Shown: one piece after another, positions 16,324 to 26,838 of the stretch
Numbering within the stretch: the stretch's first letter is position 1
Layout of the letters: the number at the start of each line of letters is the position of its first letter
Assembly (NCBI RefSeq): GCF_030756675.1
Contig: NZ_JAVBXD010000001.1
Location: 1 to 64,000, forward strand
Reading direction: 5' to 3'
DNA length: 64,000 bases
Origin: Bacillus multifaciens
GTDB taxonomy: Bacteria > Bacillota > Bacilli > Bacillales > Bacillaceae_G
Program-made: the position numbers and the translations under genes
The notes under the pieces: model-generated
Databases searched by the model: none
Told to the model about the DNA's origin: nothing
Seen by the model: only the letters and a program-made list of their open reading frames with translations

Positions 16324-17625
16324 TTACATCATATCCTCTTCTTGGAATGATTTTGTTCTTTTAAATTGCCATAAAGCAACTGAAATAACAATTAGTGATA
16401 AAATCATCGTAAGTGCTGCTGCTTTCCCATATTGAGCCGATGTCATCGTCAACTTATAAATCCAAGAAATTAAAATATCTGTCCCACCTGCATCTTGTCC
16501 TGCTACAGCCGGACCGCCGCCATTAAACAGATAAATAATACTGAAATTGTTAAAATTAAACGTATATTGCGTAATTAATATAGGAGCAGTTGCATATAAA
16601 ACGAGCGGTAATGTAATTTTACAAAATTGTTGCCAAGCTGTCGCACCATCTACCGTCGCAGCCTCATACAATTCACCTGGAATCGATTGCAGTATACCTG
16701 TCGTCATCGCAAAGATAAACGGAAAACCAAGCCATGTTTGAATGAAGATTAACGCGACTTTTGTCCAAAATGGATCTGTCATCCAAGCAATTTCTTTAAT
16801 TCCAAATAGAGCTAACACTTGATTGTTAATTGCTCCAAATGATTCGTTAAACATACCAGCAAATACGAGGATCGAAACGAACGCTGGAACAGCCCAAGGT
16901 AAAATAAAGATTGTACGAATTACCGCTTTCCCTTTAATTCCTTGTTGATTCACTAAAATTGCCAAGAAAACTCCAAGTGCTACTTGCAATGTTGTTGCCA
17001 AAAACGTCCAAATGATTGTCCAAGAAAATACACTTATAAATGTATTTCGCCACATTGGTAATGTGAAAATATCAACAAAATTTTTAAAACCAACCCAATC
17101 TACAAGTTTTGCAGGAGGAGAATGATATAAATCATAGTTTGTAAATGCAATTAGTATGACGAAAATAATTGGAAGTACAACAACAAAGATTAATAACAGA
17201 AATCCTGGCGAAACCATCATATACGGAAAACCTTGGTCTAATAAATGATGGTACTGCTCTTTCACAGAGTGTAACGGTATGCCTTCATCACGCTTTTTCC
17301 CATTTTGATACGCATCATATATATTAAATGCATAAATACCTAGTCCAAATGCAGTGACGATCAGCGCTAAAATCCCTTTTACTAAAAGAAAGATAGAATG
17401 ATCACGAGGAACTTCTGTACCGAGCGTTACAATTCCCCACAATCCAATATTTAACAAGTCAGCAAATGCTACAAAAAACGAACTAGTTAATATTAGAAAA
17501 ATAATACCTTTTACATATTGTTTATTGTACAGTTGACCAATACCCGGAATAATAGACAACGTTGCCGCTGTTTTTCGGTGTTTTGAACCGTTTCCTGCAT
17601 GAGCTGGTTCAATGGATGTCTGCAT
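16324..17625 (-). CDS. malF: Maltodextrin ABC transporter permease MalF
   Basis: A 433-aa permease. The N-terminal extension has the SIIPGIGQLYNKQYVKG motif (TM2-like) and extra helices found in MdxF/MalF; the transport domain is in the second half, with the EAA loop ELYEAATVDGATAWQQFCKITLPL. About eight membrane segments. It is cotranscribed with malG, while a 38-bp perfect palindrome separates it from malE, probably lowering permease expression relative to the binding protein. Confidence 0.93.
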   Translation of the reverse strand: MQTSIEPAHAGNGSKHRKTAATLSIIPGIGQLYNKQYVKGIIFLILTSSFFVAFADLLNIGLWGIVTLGTEVPRDHSIFLLVKGILALIVTAFGLGIYAFNIYDAYQNGKKRDEGIPLHSVKEQYHHLLDQGFPYMMVSPGFLLLIFVVVLPIIFVILIAFTNYDLYHSPPAKLVDWVGFKNFVDIFTLPMWRNTFISVFSWTIIWTFLATTLQVALGVFLAILVNQQGIKGKAVIRTIFILPWAVPAFVSILVFAGMFNESFGAINNQVLALFGIKEIAWMTDPFWTKVALIFIQTWLGFPFIFAMTTGILQSIPGELYEAATVDGATAWQQFCKITLPLVLYATAPILITQYTFNFNNFSIIYLFNGGGPAVAGQDAGGTDILISWIYKLTMTSAQYGKAAALTMILSLIVISVALWQFKRTKSFQEEDMM

Positions 17626-17662
17626 GGTTCTTCCCCCTTTTTTTCTTCCCCTTGGAAGGAGG

Positions 17663-17700
17663 AGAATTCGTGTCTTTTGTATACAAAAGACACGAATTCT
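17663..17700. repeat. 38-bp perfect palindrome between malE and malF
   Basis: AGAATTCGTGTCTTTTGTA is followed immediately by its exact reverse complement. No loop separates the arms, so the RNA would form a long hairpin. It lies between the malE stop and the malF RBS, where it could stabilise malE mRNA or act as a partial terminator. Confidence 0.9.
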
Positions 17701-17703
17701 ATA

Positions 17704-18966
17704 TTATTTTTTCTTACTATGATTTGCTTCAATGTTTCCTTTAATTTGTTTCACAGCCCCATCAAGTGCCGCTTTTGGATCTTGTTTGTTTGTTACAACT
17801 AATTGCAACGCATCACCAGCTGGTTTCCAAACTTCTTGCATTTCTGGAATATTCGGCATTGGAATACCATTTTCTGCTTGTGCTACTACTGCTTTTGCAG
17901 CTTCGTTATCTTTAATAATTGGATCTTCCATCACTGATTTCACTGGAGGAATTTCTTTTGTCTTTTCAAAACGAATTTTTGCATTTTCTTCATTTGTTAC
18001 CCAATCAGTAAATTTTGCTGCTAAATCTTTATTTTTTGAGAAGCTTGTTACATGCCATCCTTTTACACCAACAAATGTTTTCATCGGTTGACCATTCGGT
18101 AATTTAGGCATTGGAGCTACACCATAGTCAATCTTTGCTTTTTCAATCGCTTGAAATGCCCATGGACCGTTCATAATAGACGCTGCTTTTCCTTCATTAA
18201 ATAATCCATCTGCAGCTGATCCGCCAGACTCACCGATAATTCCTTCTGGGAATAGTTTTTCTTTATACCATTTTTGAATAAATTCTGCACCTTGTACTGC
18301 ACCGCTATTGTTTAATCCAATATCTGCAGGGTTTGGTTTACCATCTTTTTCACCAAATACATAACCACCCATACCAGCCATAAATGCATTCGCAAAGTAG
18401 AAGTTATCTCCTAATGCTAAAAATCCATATTTTCCGTTCTTTGTAAACTCTTTTGAAAAATTAAATAGTTCATCCATTGTTTCTGGTACTTTTGGCATTA
18501 ATTTTTTATTATAAATGAATATAGGGGTTTCAATAGCTTTTGGTAAACCATATAGTTTCCCATCATATGTTTGTGCTTGTAATGATAAATCAGTAAACTT
18601 ACTCTTAACAGAATCATCTACTTTTATTTCAGAAAGCAGTCCCTCTGTTGCTGCATTCCCAATTTGATCATGTGGCAATGTCACAACATCTGGTCCTGTA
18701 CCAGCTGGACCGTCAAGGCGAAGTTTTTTTACTTGCTCTGTCATCTGAACTTCTACAACTTTTACTTTTACATTATATTTCTTTTCAAAACTTTTTACGG
18801 CTGGATCTAAACCAACAGCTTTTTTCTGGTCTTCCCAAACAAGAAGATCATAATCTTTCTTCTCCTTGCTCGCTTCTTTTTTTCCTGAATCTTTCGGACC
18901 ACACGCGGATAACATTCCGATTGTCAAAGCTGAAACTGTTAATAAAGATAACGCTTTCTTCTTCAT
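17704..18966 (-). CDS. malE: Maltose/maltodextrin-binding lipoprotein MalE
   Basis: A 420-aa solute-binding lipoprotein. The signal peptide ends in the lipobox LSAC (Cys22), so the protein is tethered to the outer face of the membrane. The mature part is a family 1 (MalE-type) binding protein: WEDQKKAVGLDPAVKSFEKKY, IETPIFIYNKKLMPK, NGPWAFQAIEKAKIDYGVAPMPKLPNG split across typical positions. It corresponds to MdxE. Transcribed first in malE-malF-malG from a promoter carrying GAAAACGTTTGC sites, divergent from the neopullulanase gene. Confidence 0.94.
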   Translation of the reverse strand: MKKKALSLLTVSALTIGMLSACGPKDSGKKEASKEKKDYDLLVWEDQKKAVGLDPAVKSFEKKYNVKVKVVEVQMTEQVKKLRLDGPAGTGPDVVTLPHDQIGNAATEGLLSEIKVDDSVKSKFTDLSLQAQTYDGKLYGLPKAIETPIFIYNKKLMPKVPETMDELFNFSKEFTKNGKYGFLALGDNFYFANAFMAGMGGYVFGEKDGKPNPADIGLNNSGAVQGAEFIQKWYKEKLFPEGIIGESGGSAADGLFNEGKAASIMNGPWAFQAIEKAKIDYGVAPMPKLPNGQPMKTFVGVKGWHVTSFSKNKDLAAKFTDWVTNEENAKIRFEKTKEIPPVKSVMEDPIIKDNEAAKAVVAQAENGIPMPNIPEMQEVWKPAGDALQLVVTNKQDPKAALDGAVKQIKGNIEANHSKKK

Positions 18967-19007
18967 CCCTAACTACCTCCCAAATTATGTACATAATACC
19001 TTAAAAA

Positions 19008-19022
19008 TGAAAACGTTTGCAT
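19008..19022. promoter_or_regulatory. mal operator 1 (malE promoter)
   Basis: TGAAAACGTTTGCAT, a LacI-family/cre-type site. It overlaps the region where the malE -35 would lie (candidate -10 TATTAT on the minus strand at about 18990-18995). Confidence 0.75.
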
Positions 19023-19061
19023 ATAATGGTTTAATAGAAGCACAAACAATTCTCTAATTTA

Positions 19062-19075
19062 CGAAAACGTTTGCG
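19062..19075. promoter_or_regulatory. mal operator 2
   Basis: CGAAAACGTTTGCG in the 304-bp divergent malE/neopullulanase region; same core as the other five sites. Confidence 0.75.
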
Positions 19076-19213
19076 CTATTTGTCTATCATTATACATTCT
19101 TTTATAGATTTTGCAAATATTATTTTTCAAAAAATTTACGTAACCAATCTTTATAGTCATTGACTTTACATAAAATGAGTACTACTCTTATAAGCAATAT
19201 TAAAGTTATATAA

Positions 19214-21031
<1,818 letters not shown>

Positions 21032-21033
21032 AT

Positions 21034-21066
21034 CAGAAAAGCCTTGTTAAAAAAACAAGGCTTTTC
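21034..21066 (+). terminator. Terminator after neopullulanase
   Basis: AGAAAAGCCTTGTT / AACAAGGCTTTTCT stem with T-rich flank. Confidence 0.85.
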
Positions 21067-21150
21067 TTTATTTATAATCGGCAATGTAACGACTGCAGAC
21101 AACCATTCATTAGAAACTGAGATATGTTACATCCTGTAATTTACATATTA

Positions 21151-22827
21151 TTATTTCAGTTTATACACCCTTGTTTCATAAGGCTGTAAAGCAATATTTT
21201 CAATTAATTCACTCTGCACATCATAATTGTGTATTAATAACTCTGAACTACTATGTGTTATCTCTTCTGGCAACTCAAATACACATGATTCCTCAGTAAA
21301 GTTTGCAATAACAAGTAATTTCTCATCTTTCCATGTTCTCACATAAGCAAAAATAGACGGATGTTCTTCTAAAATCAAGTCATATGTACCATATACAATG
21401 ATTTCATGTTTTTTACGAAGCTCAATCAATTTCTTATAATAATAAAAAATTGATTGCGGGTCACGTAATGCTTGCCACGCATTGATATCTTTATAATTAG
21501 GATTTACTTGTAACCACGGCTTACCTGTTGTAAATCCCGCATGTTCGCTGTTTTCCCATTGCATTGGTGTCCGAGCATTATCGCGCCCTTTCGCATAAAT
21601 AGATTGCATCACTTTTTCATGATCTTCACCACGTTCTATTACTTTTTCACGATACATATTCAGCGTTTCGATATCACGGTACTCATCAATTGAAGCAAAT
21701 TGGACATTTGTCATTCCAATCTCTTCACCTTGATATATATAAGGAGTTCCTTTCATCATATGAAGTACTGTCGCTAACATTTTCGCTGACGAAATACGAT
21801 AAGATTTATCGTTACCAAAGCGAGACACAACACGTGGCTGATCATGATTATTCCAATACAAACTATTCCATCCTGTATGCTCCAATGCCTTTTGCCACTT
21901 TGTTAAATTTTGCTTTAGTGTAAGGAGTGAGCATGGAAGCACATCCCATTTACCATTCTCTCCGGAATCTAAGTCCATATGTTCAAATTGAAATACCATC
22001 TGTAATTCCTGGCGCCCTTCAGCTGTATACAGTTTAGCTTCTTCCGTTGTTACACCCGGCATCTCACCAACTGTCATAATGTCATATTTAGACAGTACTT
22101 CTTGATTCATTTCATGTAAATACGTATGAATATTAGGTCCATTCATAAAGTATTGATGCCCTGATACATACCCTTCCGTTTCGGTATCAACAGATGGGAG
22201 CCCTTCTGTCTTTGAAATAAAATTAATGACATCCATACGGAAACCATCAATCCCTTTATCAAGCCAAAATTTCATCATCTCATAAATTTCTTTACGTACA
22301 TGCTCATTATCCCAGTTTACATCCGGTTGCTTTTTTGAAAATAAATGTAAATAATATTCATCTGTCGTTTCATCATACTGCCAAGCCGATCCACTGAAAG
22401 CAGCTCCCCAATTATTCGGCTCTTTTCCATCTTTTCCTTTACGCCAAATATAGTAATCTCGATATGGATTATCTTTTGATTTTCGCGATTCAACAAACCA
22501 ATGATGTTCATCTGAAGTATGATTAACAACTAAATCCATCATTAATTTCATATTACGTTTATGCATTTCACTTAACATTTCATCCCAATCATTCATCGTC
22601 CCAAATTCATCCATAATCTTACGATAATCACTAATATCATAACCATTATCATCGTTTGGAGATTCATAAACTGGTGATAACCAAATTACATCTATACCCA
22701 GTTCTTGCAAATAATCAAGCTTTGAAATAATTCCACGAAGATCACCAATTCCATCACCATTACTATCCATAAAGCTACGCGGATAAATTTGATATACAAC
22801 ACTTTCTTTCCACCACTGTTTCTCCAT
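21151..22827 (-). CDS. malL: Oligo-1,6-glucosidase MalL
   Basis: A 558-aa GH13_31 alpha-glucosidase that removes glucose from alpha-1,6 branches of isomalto-oligosaccharides (EC 3.2.1.10). From memory it closely matches the crystallised B. cereus enzyme, which begins MEKQWWKESVVYQIYPRSF and has 558 residues; this sets the start at 22827 rather than upstream codons. Catalytic motifs: GFRMDVINF (nucleophile Asp199), TVGEMPG (Glu255), NNHDQPR (Asp329). Cytosolic. It diverges from malK with mal operators between them. Confidence 0.95.
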   Translation of the reverse strand: MEKQWWKESVVYQIYPRSFMDSNGDGIGDLRGIISKLDYLQELGIDVIWLSPVYESPNDDNGYDISDYRKIMDEFGTMNDWDEMLSEMHKRNMKLMMDLVVNHTSDEHHWFVESRKSKDNPYRDYYIWRKGKDGKEPNNWGAAFSGSAWQYDETTDEYYLHLFSKKQPDVNWDNEHVRKEIYEMMKFWLDKGIDGFRMDVINFISKTEGLPSVDTETEGYVSGHQYFMNGPNIHTYLHEMNQEVLSKYDIMTVGEMPGVTTEEAKLYTAEGRQELQMVFQFEHMDLDSGENGKWDVLPCSLLTLKQNLTKWQKALEHTGWNSLYWNNHDQPRVVSRFGNDKSYRISSAKMLATVLHMMKGTPYIYQGEEIGMTNVQFASIDEYRDIETLNMYREKVIERGEDHEKVMQSIYAKGRDNARTPMQWENSEHAGFTTGKPWLQVNPNYKDINAWQALRDPQSIFYYYKKLIELRKKHEIIVYGTYDLILEEHPSIFAYVRTWKDEKLLVIANFTEESCVFELPEEITHSSSELLIHNYDVQSELIENIALQPYETRVYKLK

Positions 22828-22863
22828 CATGCTACCCCATTTCATTATTTAATTGCAAAACAG

Positions 22864-22880
22864 GCGCAAACGTTTTCATT
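22864..22880. promoter_or_regulatory. mal operator 4 (malL promoter)
   Basis: GCGCAAACGTTTTCAT, i.e. ATGAAAACGTTTGCGC on the malL strand, about 40 bp upstream of malL. Confidence 0.75.
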
Positions 22881-23005
22881 ACTGAATGATAACAGATTTA
22901 AAAAAAAATGAAAACAGACTTACATTTTTTATCATCAAAAAATATAAACTTATTCCTCGATTAACACTAAATAAACAATAATTAAACTACACTTCTTTAA
23001 AAATA

Positions 23006-23019
23006 TGAAAACGTTTTAA
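23006..23019. promoter_or_regulatory. mal operator 5 (malK upstream)
   Basis: TGAAAACGTTTTAA, a half-conserved copy about 35 bp upstream of the malK -10. Confidence 0.6.
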
Positions 23020-23050
23020 TTTTTTTATTTATTTTTTTTATGCATTCGTA

Positions 23051-23078
23051 TATAATAAATCCAAAGAAAACGTTTGCA
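23051..23078 (+). promoter_or_regulatory. malK -10 and mal operator 6
   Basis: A consensus TATAAT (23051-23056) is followed 8 bp later by AGAAAACGTTTGCA (23065-23078), which would overlie the transcription start. Binding there would block transcription of malK directly. Confidence 0.75.
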
Positions 23079-23101
23079 CACTTTTGCTAGGAGGAAAAGT
23101 C

Positions 23102-24202
23102 ATGGCAGAATTAAAATTAGAAAATATTTACAAAATATACGATAACAATGTAACAGCAGTAACAGACTTTAATTTACACATACAGGATAAAGAATTTATT
23201 GTATTTGTCGGTCCATCCGGGTGCGGGAAATCAACAACATTACGAATGGTCGCTGGTTTAGAGGATATTTCAAAAGGTGAATTCTCAATTGATGGAAAAA
23301 TAATGAATGATGTTCCTCCAAAAGATCGTGATATCGCAATGGTCTTTCAAAACTATGCACTTTATCCGCATATGAGTGTTTATGATAACATGGCATTCGG
23401 CTTAAAACTTCGTAAAATTCCAAAAGAAGAAATTGATCGCCGTGTGAAAGATGCAGCCCGTATTTTAGGACTAGAAGAATATTTAAATCGAAAACCAAAA
23501 GCATTATCTGGAGGGCAACGACAACGTGTTGCATTAGGACGTGCCATTGTTCGTGATGCAAAAGTTTTCTTAATGGATGAGCCATTATCAAATCTTGATG
23601 CAAAATTACGTGTAACAATGCGGTCAGAGATTTCTAAGCTTCATCAAAAACTAGGAACAACAACTATTTATGTAACACATGACCAAACAGAAGCTATGAC
23701 AATGGCATCACGCCTTGTTGTTATGAAAGATGGGAAAATACAGCAGATTGGAACACCAAAAGAAGTATATGAAACACCCGAAAATATTTTCGTTGGCGGA
23801 TTTATTGGCTCCCCTGCGATGAACTTTTTCCGTGGTCAGTTAACAGAAAATTACTTTGTAATAGATAATAAGATAAAAATTAAAGTATCTGAAGGAAAAA
23901 TGAAACTGCTGAGTGAACAAGGCTATATTAACAAAGAAATTATTTTAGGAATTCGTCCAGAAGATATTCACGATGAACTCTTATTTTTAGAAGCTTCACA
24001 AGATACAACATTTACAACAAAAATTGATGTTGCCGAACTATTAGGTGCAGAATCTATTTTATATATGAAACTTGGAAATCAAGATTTTGCAGCACGTGTT
24101 GATGCGCGACATATGTTTGCTAACGGTGATCAAATCCAGCTTGCTTTCGATATGAATAAAGCACACTTCTTTGATGTAAAAACTGAAAATCGCATTCGCT
24201 AA
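23102..24202 (+). CDS. malK: MalK, sugar ABC transporter ATPase
   Basis: A 366-aa ATP-binding subunit of CUT1 sugar importers. Walker A GPSGCGKST, Q-loop VFQNYALYPH, signature LSGGQRQRVALGRA, Walker B VFLMDEPLSNLDA, and a C-terminal TOBE/regulatory domain (about 240-360). The start is ATG 23102 with AGGAGG at 23089-23094. It is equivalent to MsmX in B. subtilis but here sits inside the mal locus under mal operators, so it probably serves MalEFG and possibly other sugar importers. Confidence 0.93.
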   Translation: MAELKLENIYKIYDNNVTAVTDFNLHIQDKEFIVFVGPSGCGKSTTLRMVAGLEDISKGEFSIDGKIMNDVPPKDRDIAMVFQNYALYPHMSVYDNMAFGLKLRKIPKEEIDRRVKDAARILGLEEYLNRKPKALSGGQRQRVALGRAIVRDAKVFLMDEPLSNLDAKLRVTMRSEISKLHQKLGTTTIYVTHDQTEAMTMASRLVVMKDGKIQQIGTPKEVYETPENIFVGGFIGSPAMNFFRGQLTENYFVIDNKIKIKVSEGKMKLLSEQGYINKEIILGIRPEDIHDELLFLEASQDTTFTTKIDVAELLGAESILYMKLGNQDFAARVDARHMFANGDQIQLAFDMNKAHFFDVKTENRIR

Positions 24203-24207
24203 ATACA

Positions 24208-24238
24208 AAGAAACCGTCCATATTCATGGGCGGTTTTC
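24208..24238 (+). terminator. Terminator after malK
   Basis: AAACCGTCC / GGGCGGTTT stem (one G-U pair) around ATATTCAT, with T-rich flank. Confidence 0.7.
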
Positions 24239-24240
24239 CA

Positions 24241-24717
24241 TTATAATACTACTTCTGCTGTATGAAATGATTGTTGTCTTGCTCCTATAACACCAGAAAT
24301 CGGTAAATCTGTTAACATCATTTCTTCTTGCTGTTTCATAAAAGATGACGTCAATTGTTTTATTTCTATCCAGACGTCATTTATGCAAATCATAGTGGAA
24401 TCGTTCTCTTTTTCATGAGAAAATATTGGATCTATTTTATATAATCCAGCATTATTAAACAACATATCAACTCTATTATAGACTTCAAGTGCAACTTCTA
24501 AAACATGTCGCCAATCACTTTGTTTACCCATATCGTGAGTAACAAAAATTGCATCTCCACCTAATTCTACAATTTCATCAACTGTTGCTTGTCCGCTTTC
24601 CTCATCAATATCCGTCACAATTACTTTGGCACCTTGCCTTGCCAACAAAAGAGCTGTGCTACGACCAATACCAATGCCACCACCTGTTACAACGACAATT
24701 TTTCCTGCTAGCTTCAT
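24241..24717 (-). pseudogene. Short-chain dehydrogenase, truncated and decayed
   Basis: The N-terminal Rossmann part of an SDR is intact: TGGGIGIGRSTALLLA, VTDIDEE, and NNAGLY. Beyond residue 110 the sequence drifts. A segment ISGVIGARQQSFHTAEVVL aligns with the SDR active-site block, where the catalytic Tyr-x-x-x-Lys would be; here Tyr is His and Lys is Val, and the frame ends at once. About 90 C-terminal residues are missing (158 aa against the usual ~250). Probably non-functional. Confidence 0.75.
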
Positions 24718-24814
24718 CGTCATTACCCCTTCTGGTTAGTCTTACCGTCACAGTATACTCCTTTTTTCAAAGCATCCGCAAGCAGGAAAAGATAGATATA
24801 TAAGATGTAATCGT

Positions 24815-24910
24815 TTACTTTTGAACTTTCTCTTTTTTCTTACTATTATACTGGTCAAAAGCTAGACCGACAAAAATAAGAATTCCCCAAAATAATAAAC
24901 TTCCTCCCAT
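24815..24910 (-). CDS. 31-aa single-pass membrane peptide
   Basis: A small gene in an otherwise gene-free stretch. It encodes MGGSLLFWGILIFVGLAFDQ followed by a Lys-rich tail (YNSKKKEKVQK): one hydrophobic helix with a positively charged C-terminus, suggesting N-out/C-in insertion. The RBS GGGGAGG lies six bases before the ATG at 24910, which is as strong as any in the window. I do not recognise the family. Upstream DNA contains a 9-bp inverted repeat (25034-25059). Confidence 0.65.
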   Translation of the reverse strand: MGGSLLFWGILIFVGLAFDQYNSKKKEKVQK

Positions 24911-25033
24911 CAGTTGCCTCCCCAAATATAAATTTATTACTCTTTATCATAAAAATATCATTTTCTTAATTTTCAGTCTAATTAAATAAAAAAAGCACGC
25001 CTTTTTGTGGCGCGCCATCAATATGGAGGGTAC

Positions 25034-25059
25034 TATATAGGAGATGCCTGTCCTATATA
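25034..25059. repeat. Short inverted repeat in gap
   Basis: TATATAGGA and TCCTATATA separated by 8 nt, upstream of the 31-aa peptide gene. The surrounding 24911-25155 stretch holds no other recognisable feature apart from the GC-rich patch GGCGCGCC. Confidence 0.5.
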
Positions 25060-25155
25060 AATTCTATTATACCAATTAAAAATATCGAATTTTGTAAAAA
25101 TTTATACTTAGTAAAAATTTTTATTAAAAAAAGAGAAGCGGCTGCCTCTCTTTCT

Positions 25156-25611
25156 CTATACGACACTCATAACTTTTGTTTTTACTATAAGATCATGGAA
25201 ACCGCTATTATCACTTCTAAACAGCATCATATATATATTACATATCACTGGAATCCCGAGAAATAAAATATTTGGTATTAACAATACAAAAAACCTCATT
25301 GTTAATATCCCTAACGTTAACTTTTCATTTGTAAGTGATACAAGCTTTGTACGGGTAAATTTTTTCCCTGGTGTATATCCATTCCAAATGAATGGTACAA
25401 CAATAAAATAAAGCGCCATTAATAAGCATACAAGTCCAAGGTCATAACGGATGTCTCCTGAACTTACATTAAAACGATTCAAGATTGCTTTATAGTTTCC
25501 TGTTGTAATTGCGACAACAGCACCATACAGAACAGAAATGAAAAACATATCGATAATCGCAGCCCCGATGCGATTCATAACAATCGCTGGACGATGTATT
25601 TTCAGATTCAT
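25156..25611 (-). CDS. RDD family membrane protein
   Basis: A 151-aa membrane protein with three to four hydrophobic helices. The name-giving features are visible as NRIGAAIIDMFF (R and D of helix 1) and the GYTPGKKFTRTKLV loop, typical of RDD proteins. Some RDD proteins act as ion antiporters, but no function is established for this one. Divergent from the lipoprotein gene at 25758. Confidence 0.87.
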   Translation of the reverse strand: MNLKIHRPAIVMNRIGAAIIDMFFISVLYGAVVAITTGNYKAILNRFNVSSGDIRYDLGLVCLLMALYFIVVPFIWNGYTPGKKFTRTKLVSLTNEKLTLGILTMRFFVLLIPNILFLGIPVICNIYMMLFRSDNSGFHDLIVKTKVMSVV

Positions 25612-25757
25612 GTTGTGTCGTCTCCTTTTTTCTATCCTTTATTAACTGTTTCATCGTATCATGTCTAAAAACAGTTGTAAACAACTCATAAATTGGTGTT
25701 TTACTCTCTTTTCCTGTACAATATGTATCAATCACATTTCGGAAGGAGGAGCTCATA

Positions 25758-26192
25758 TTGAAACGATTCATCATCTTCTGCTCTTTCATACTTTTAGCTA
25801 GTTGTTCAACAGATTCTAATCACTCTTATTACAGTGTTAGTGATGAATATGAGCTCATTAATGTTACCGGTGACGCACTAGAACTTTTCCCTAAATCAGA
25901 CGCCTTGTATGCTTCTCAATATATTCCATCAAAAATTGTAGAAATCGCTTGGAACGACGCTTATATTTTAGCAAAGCAAATAGAACAAACAGATGATCCT
26001 AACAACCCTGACGCTTCTATTACCAATCAAGCAAAAGAAAATTATTGGATTATTGATTTAAAAAATAACCGCCGATTCGGCCCCTATACAAAAAAACAAT
26101 TTGAAGAACAAAAACAAGAATTTCGTATCTCAGAACAACTGCAATTACAGAACGTGAAAACTTACCTTACAAAAGAAAAACAAGCATCTTAA
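25758..26192 (+). CDS. Putative lipoprotein (DUF3997-like)
   Basis: A 144-aa exported protein starting with TTG at 25758 (RBS GGAGGAGC). The signal peptide ends in the lipobox LASC (Cys16). The mature part (about 125 aa) is hydrophilic, with NYWIIDLKNNRRFGPYTKKQFEEQKQ split in the C-terminal third, as in DUF3997-type lipoproteins. Function unknown. It converges on a membrane-protein gene with a shared bidirectional terminator. Confidence 0.8.
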   Translation: MKRFIIFCSFILLASCSTDSNHSYYSVSDEYELINVTGDALELFPKSDALYASQYIPSKIVEIAWNDAYILAKQIEQTDDPNNPDASITNQAKENYWIIDLKNNRRFGPYTKKQFEEQKQEFRISEQLQLQNVKTYLTKEKQAS

Positions 26193-26222
26193 AAAAGGTC
26201 AAATGTGTCATTTGACCTTTTT
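26193..26222. terminator. Bidirectional terminator
   Basis: AAGGTCAAATG / CATTTGACCTT stem with A run on the left and T run on the right, between convergent genes. Confidence 0.9.
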
Positions 26223-26582
26223 CTCATTATTTCCCTTATAAAACAACATTCCATAAACAATCGTTCCAAACATAATACAAAATAATAATATGAATGCCCG
26301 TTTAATTAATACAATATGCAATCGCAAAATGTCTTGAACATTCTCACCGTTATAGTATCCACAAACATAGAAAAAAACAAATATCAATATAAATATATAA
26401 ATTTTATGTTTATAAAAATAATGTGCAATACTCATCCCGATTCCAAATAATACTCCGATATATACAATTTCATATAGAAGATGAATAAGTGATACTTGCT
26501 CGATTCGTTGTAACATATATAATAACCCTATTTGAAAACAAACCGCTAATATAACTCCGATCAACACCGTGAATCCCCTCAC
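26208..26582 (-). CDS. Small integral membrane protein, unknown
   Basis: A 124-aa protein starting with GTG 26582 (RBS AAAGGGGAG). Four hydrophobic helices (about 3-22, 30-55, 62-80, 88-112) and a basic tail (YKGNNEKKVK). I do not recognise the family. It could be VanZ-like or a small transporter-like protein, but no motif supports either. Confidence 0.7.
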   Translation of the reverse strand: MRGFTVLIGVILAVCFQIGLLYMLQRIEQVSLIHLLYEIVYIGVLFGIGMSIAHYFYKHKIYIFILIFVFFYVCGYYNGENVQDILRLHIVLIKRAFILLFCIMFGTIVYGMLFYKGNNEKKVK

Positions 26583-26656
26583 GGATTGTCTCCCCTTTCA
26601 CTCTATTCACTTCATTATATTCACGAAGTGATAAAACGAATGGGGGGGTGTATTAT

Positions 26657-26838
26657 ATATAAATCCACTTTGACTTTTCAACATTTAGATTGCTATGCAG
26701 AAAAATAGATTCTGCTACTTTCTTTCTCTCTTTGTTTGAACTTCGCATAGACCCTGACCGCTTCTACGCATGGTCAGACGCTCTCGCCCACCTAAAAAGA
26801 AAAGTGTTTTATGTCATTTTTTTAACTTGGATTTATAT
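26657..26838 (+). repeat. bcr1-type repeat with terminal inverted repeats
   Basis: A 182-bp copy whose ends ATATAAATCC (26657-26666) and GGATTTATAT (26829-26838) are exact reverse complements. The internal blocks are GCTATGCAGAA, CCCTGACCGCTTCTACGCATGGTCAG and CTCTCGCCC. The stop codon of the convergent GNAT gene (26833-26835) lies inside the right terminus. A run of seven Gs (26642-26648) precedes the left end. Confidence 0.85.
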
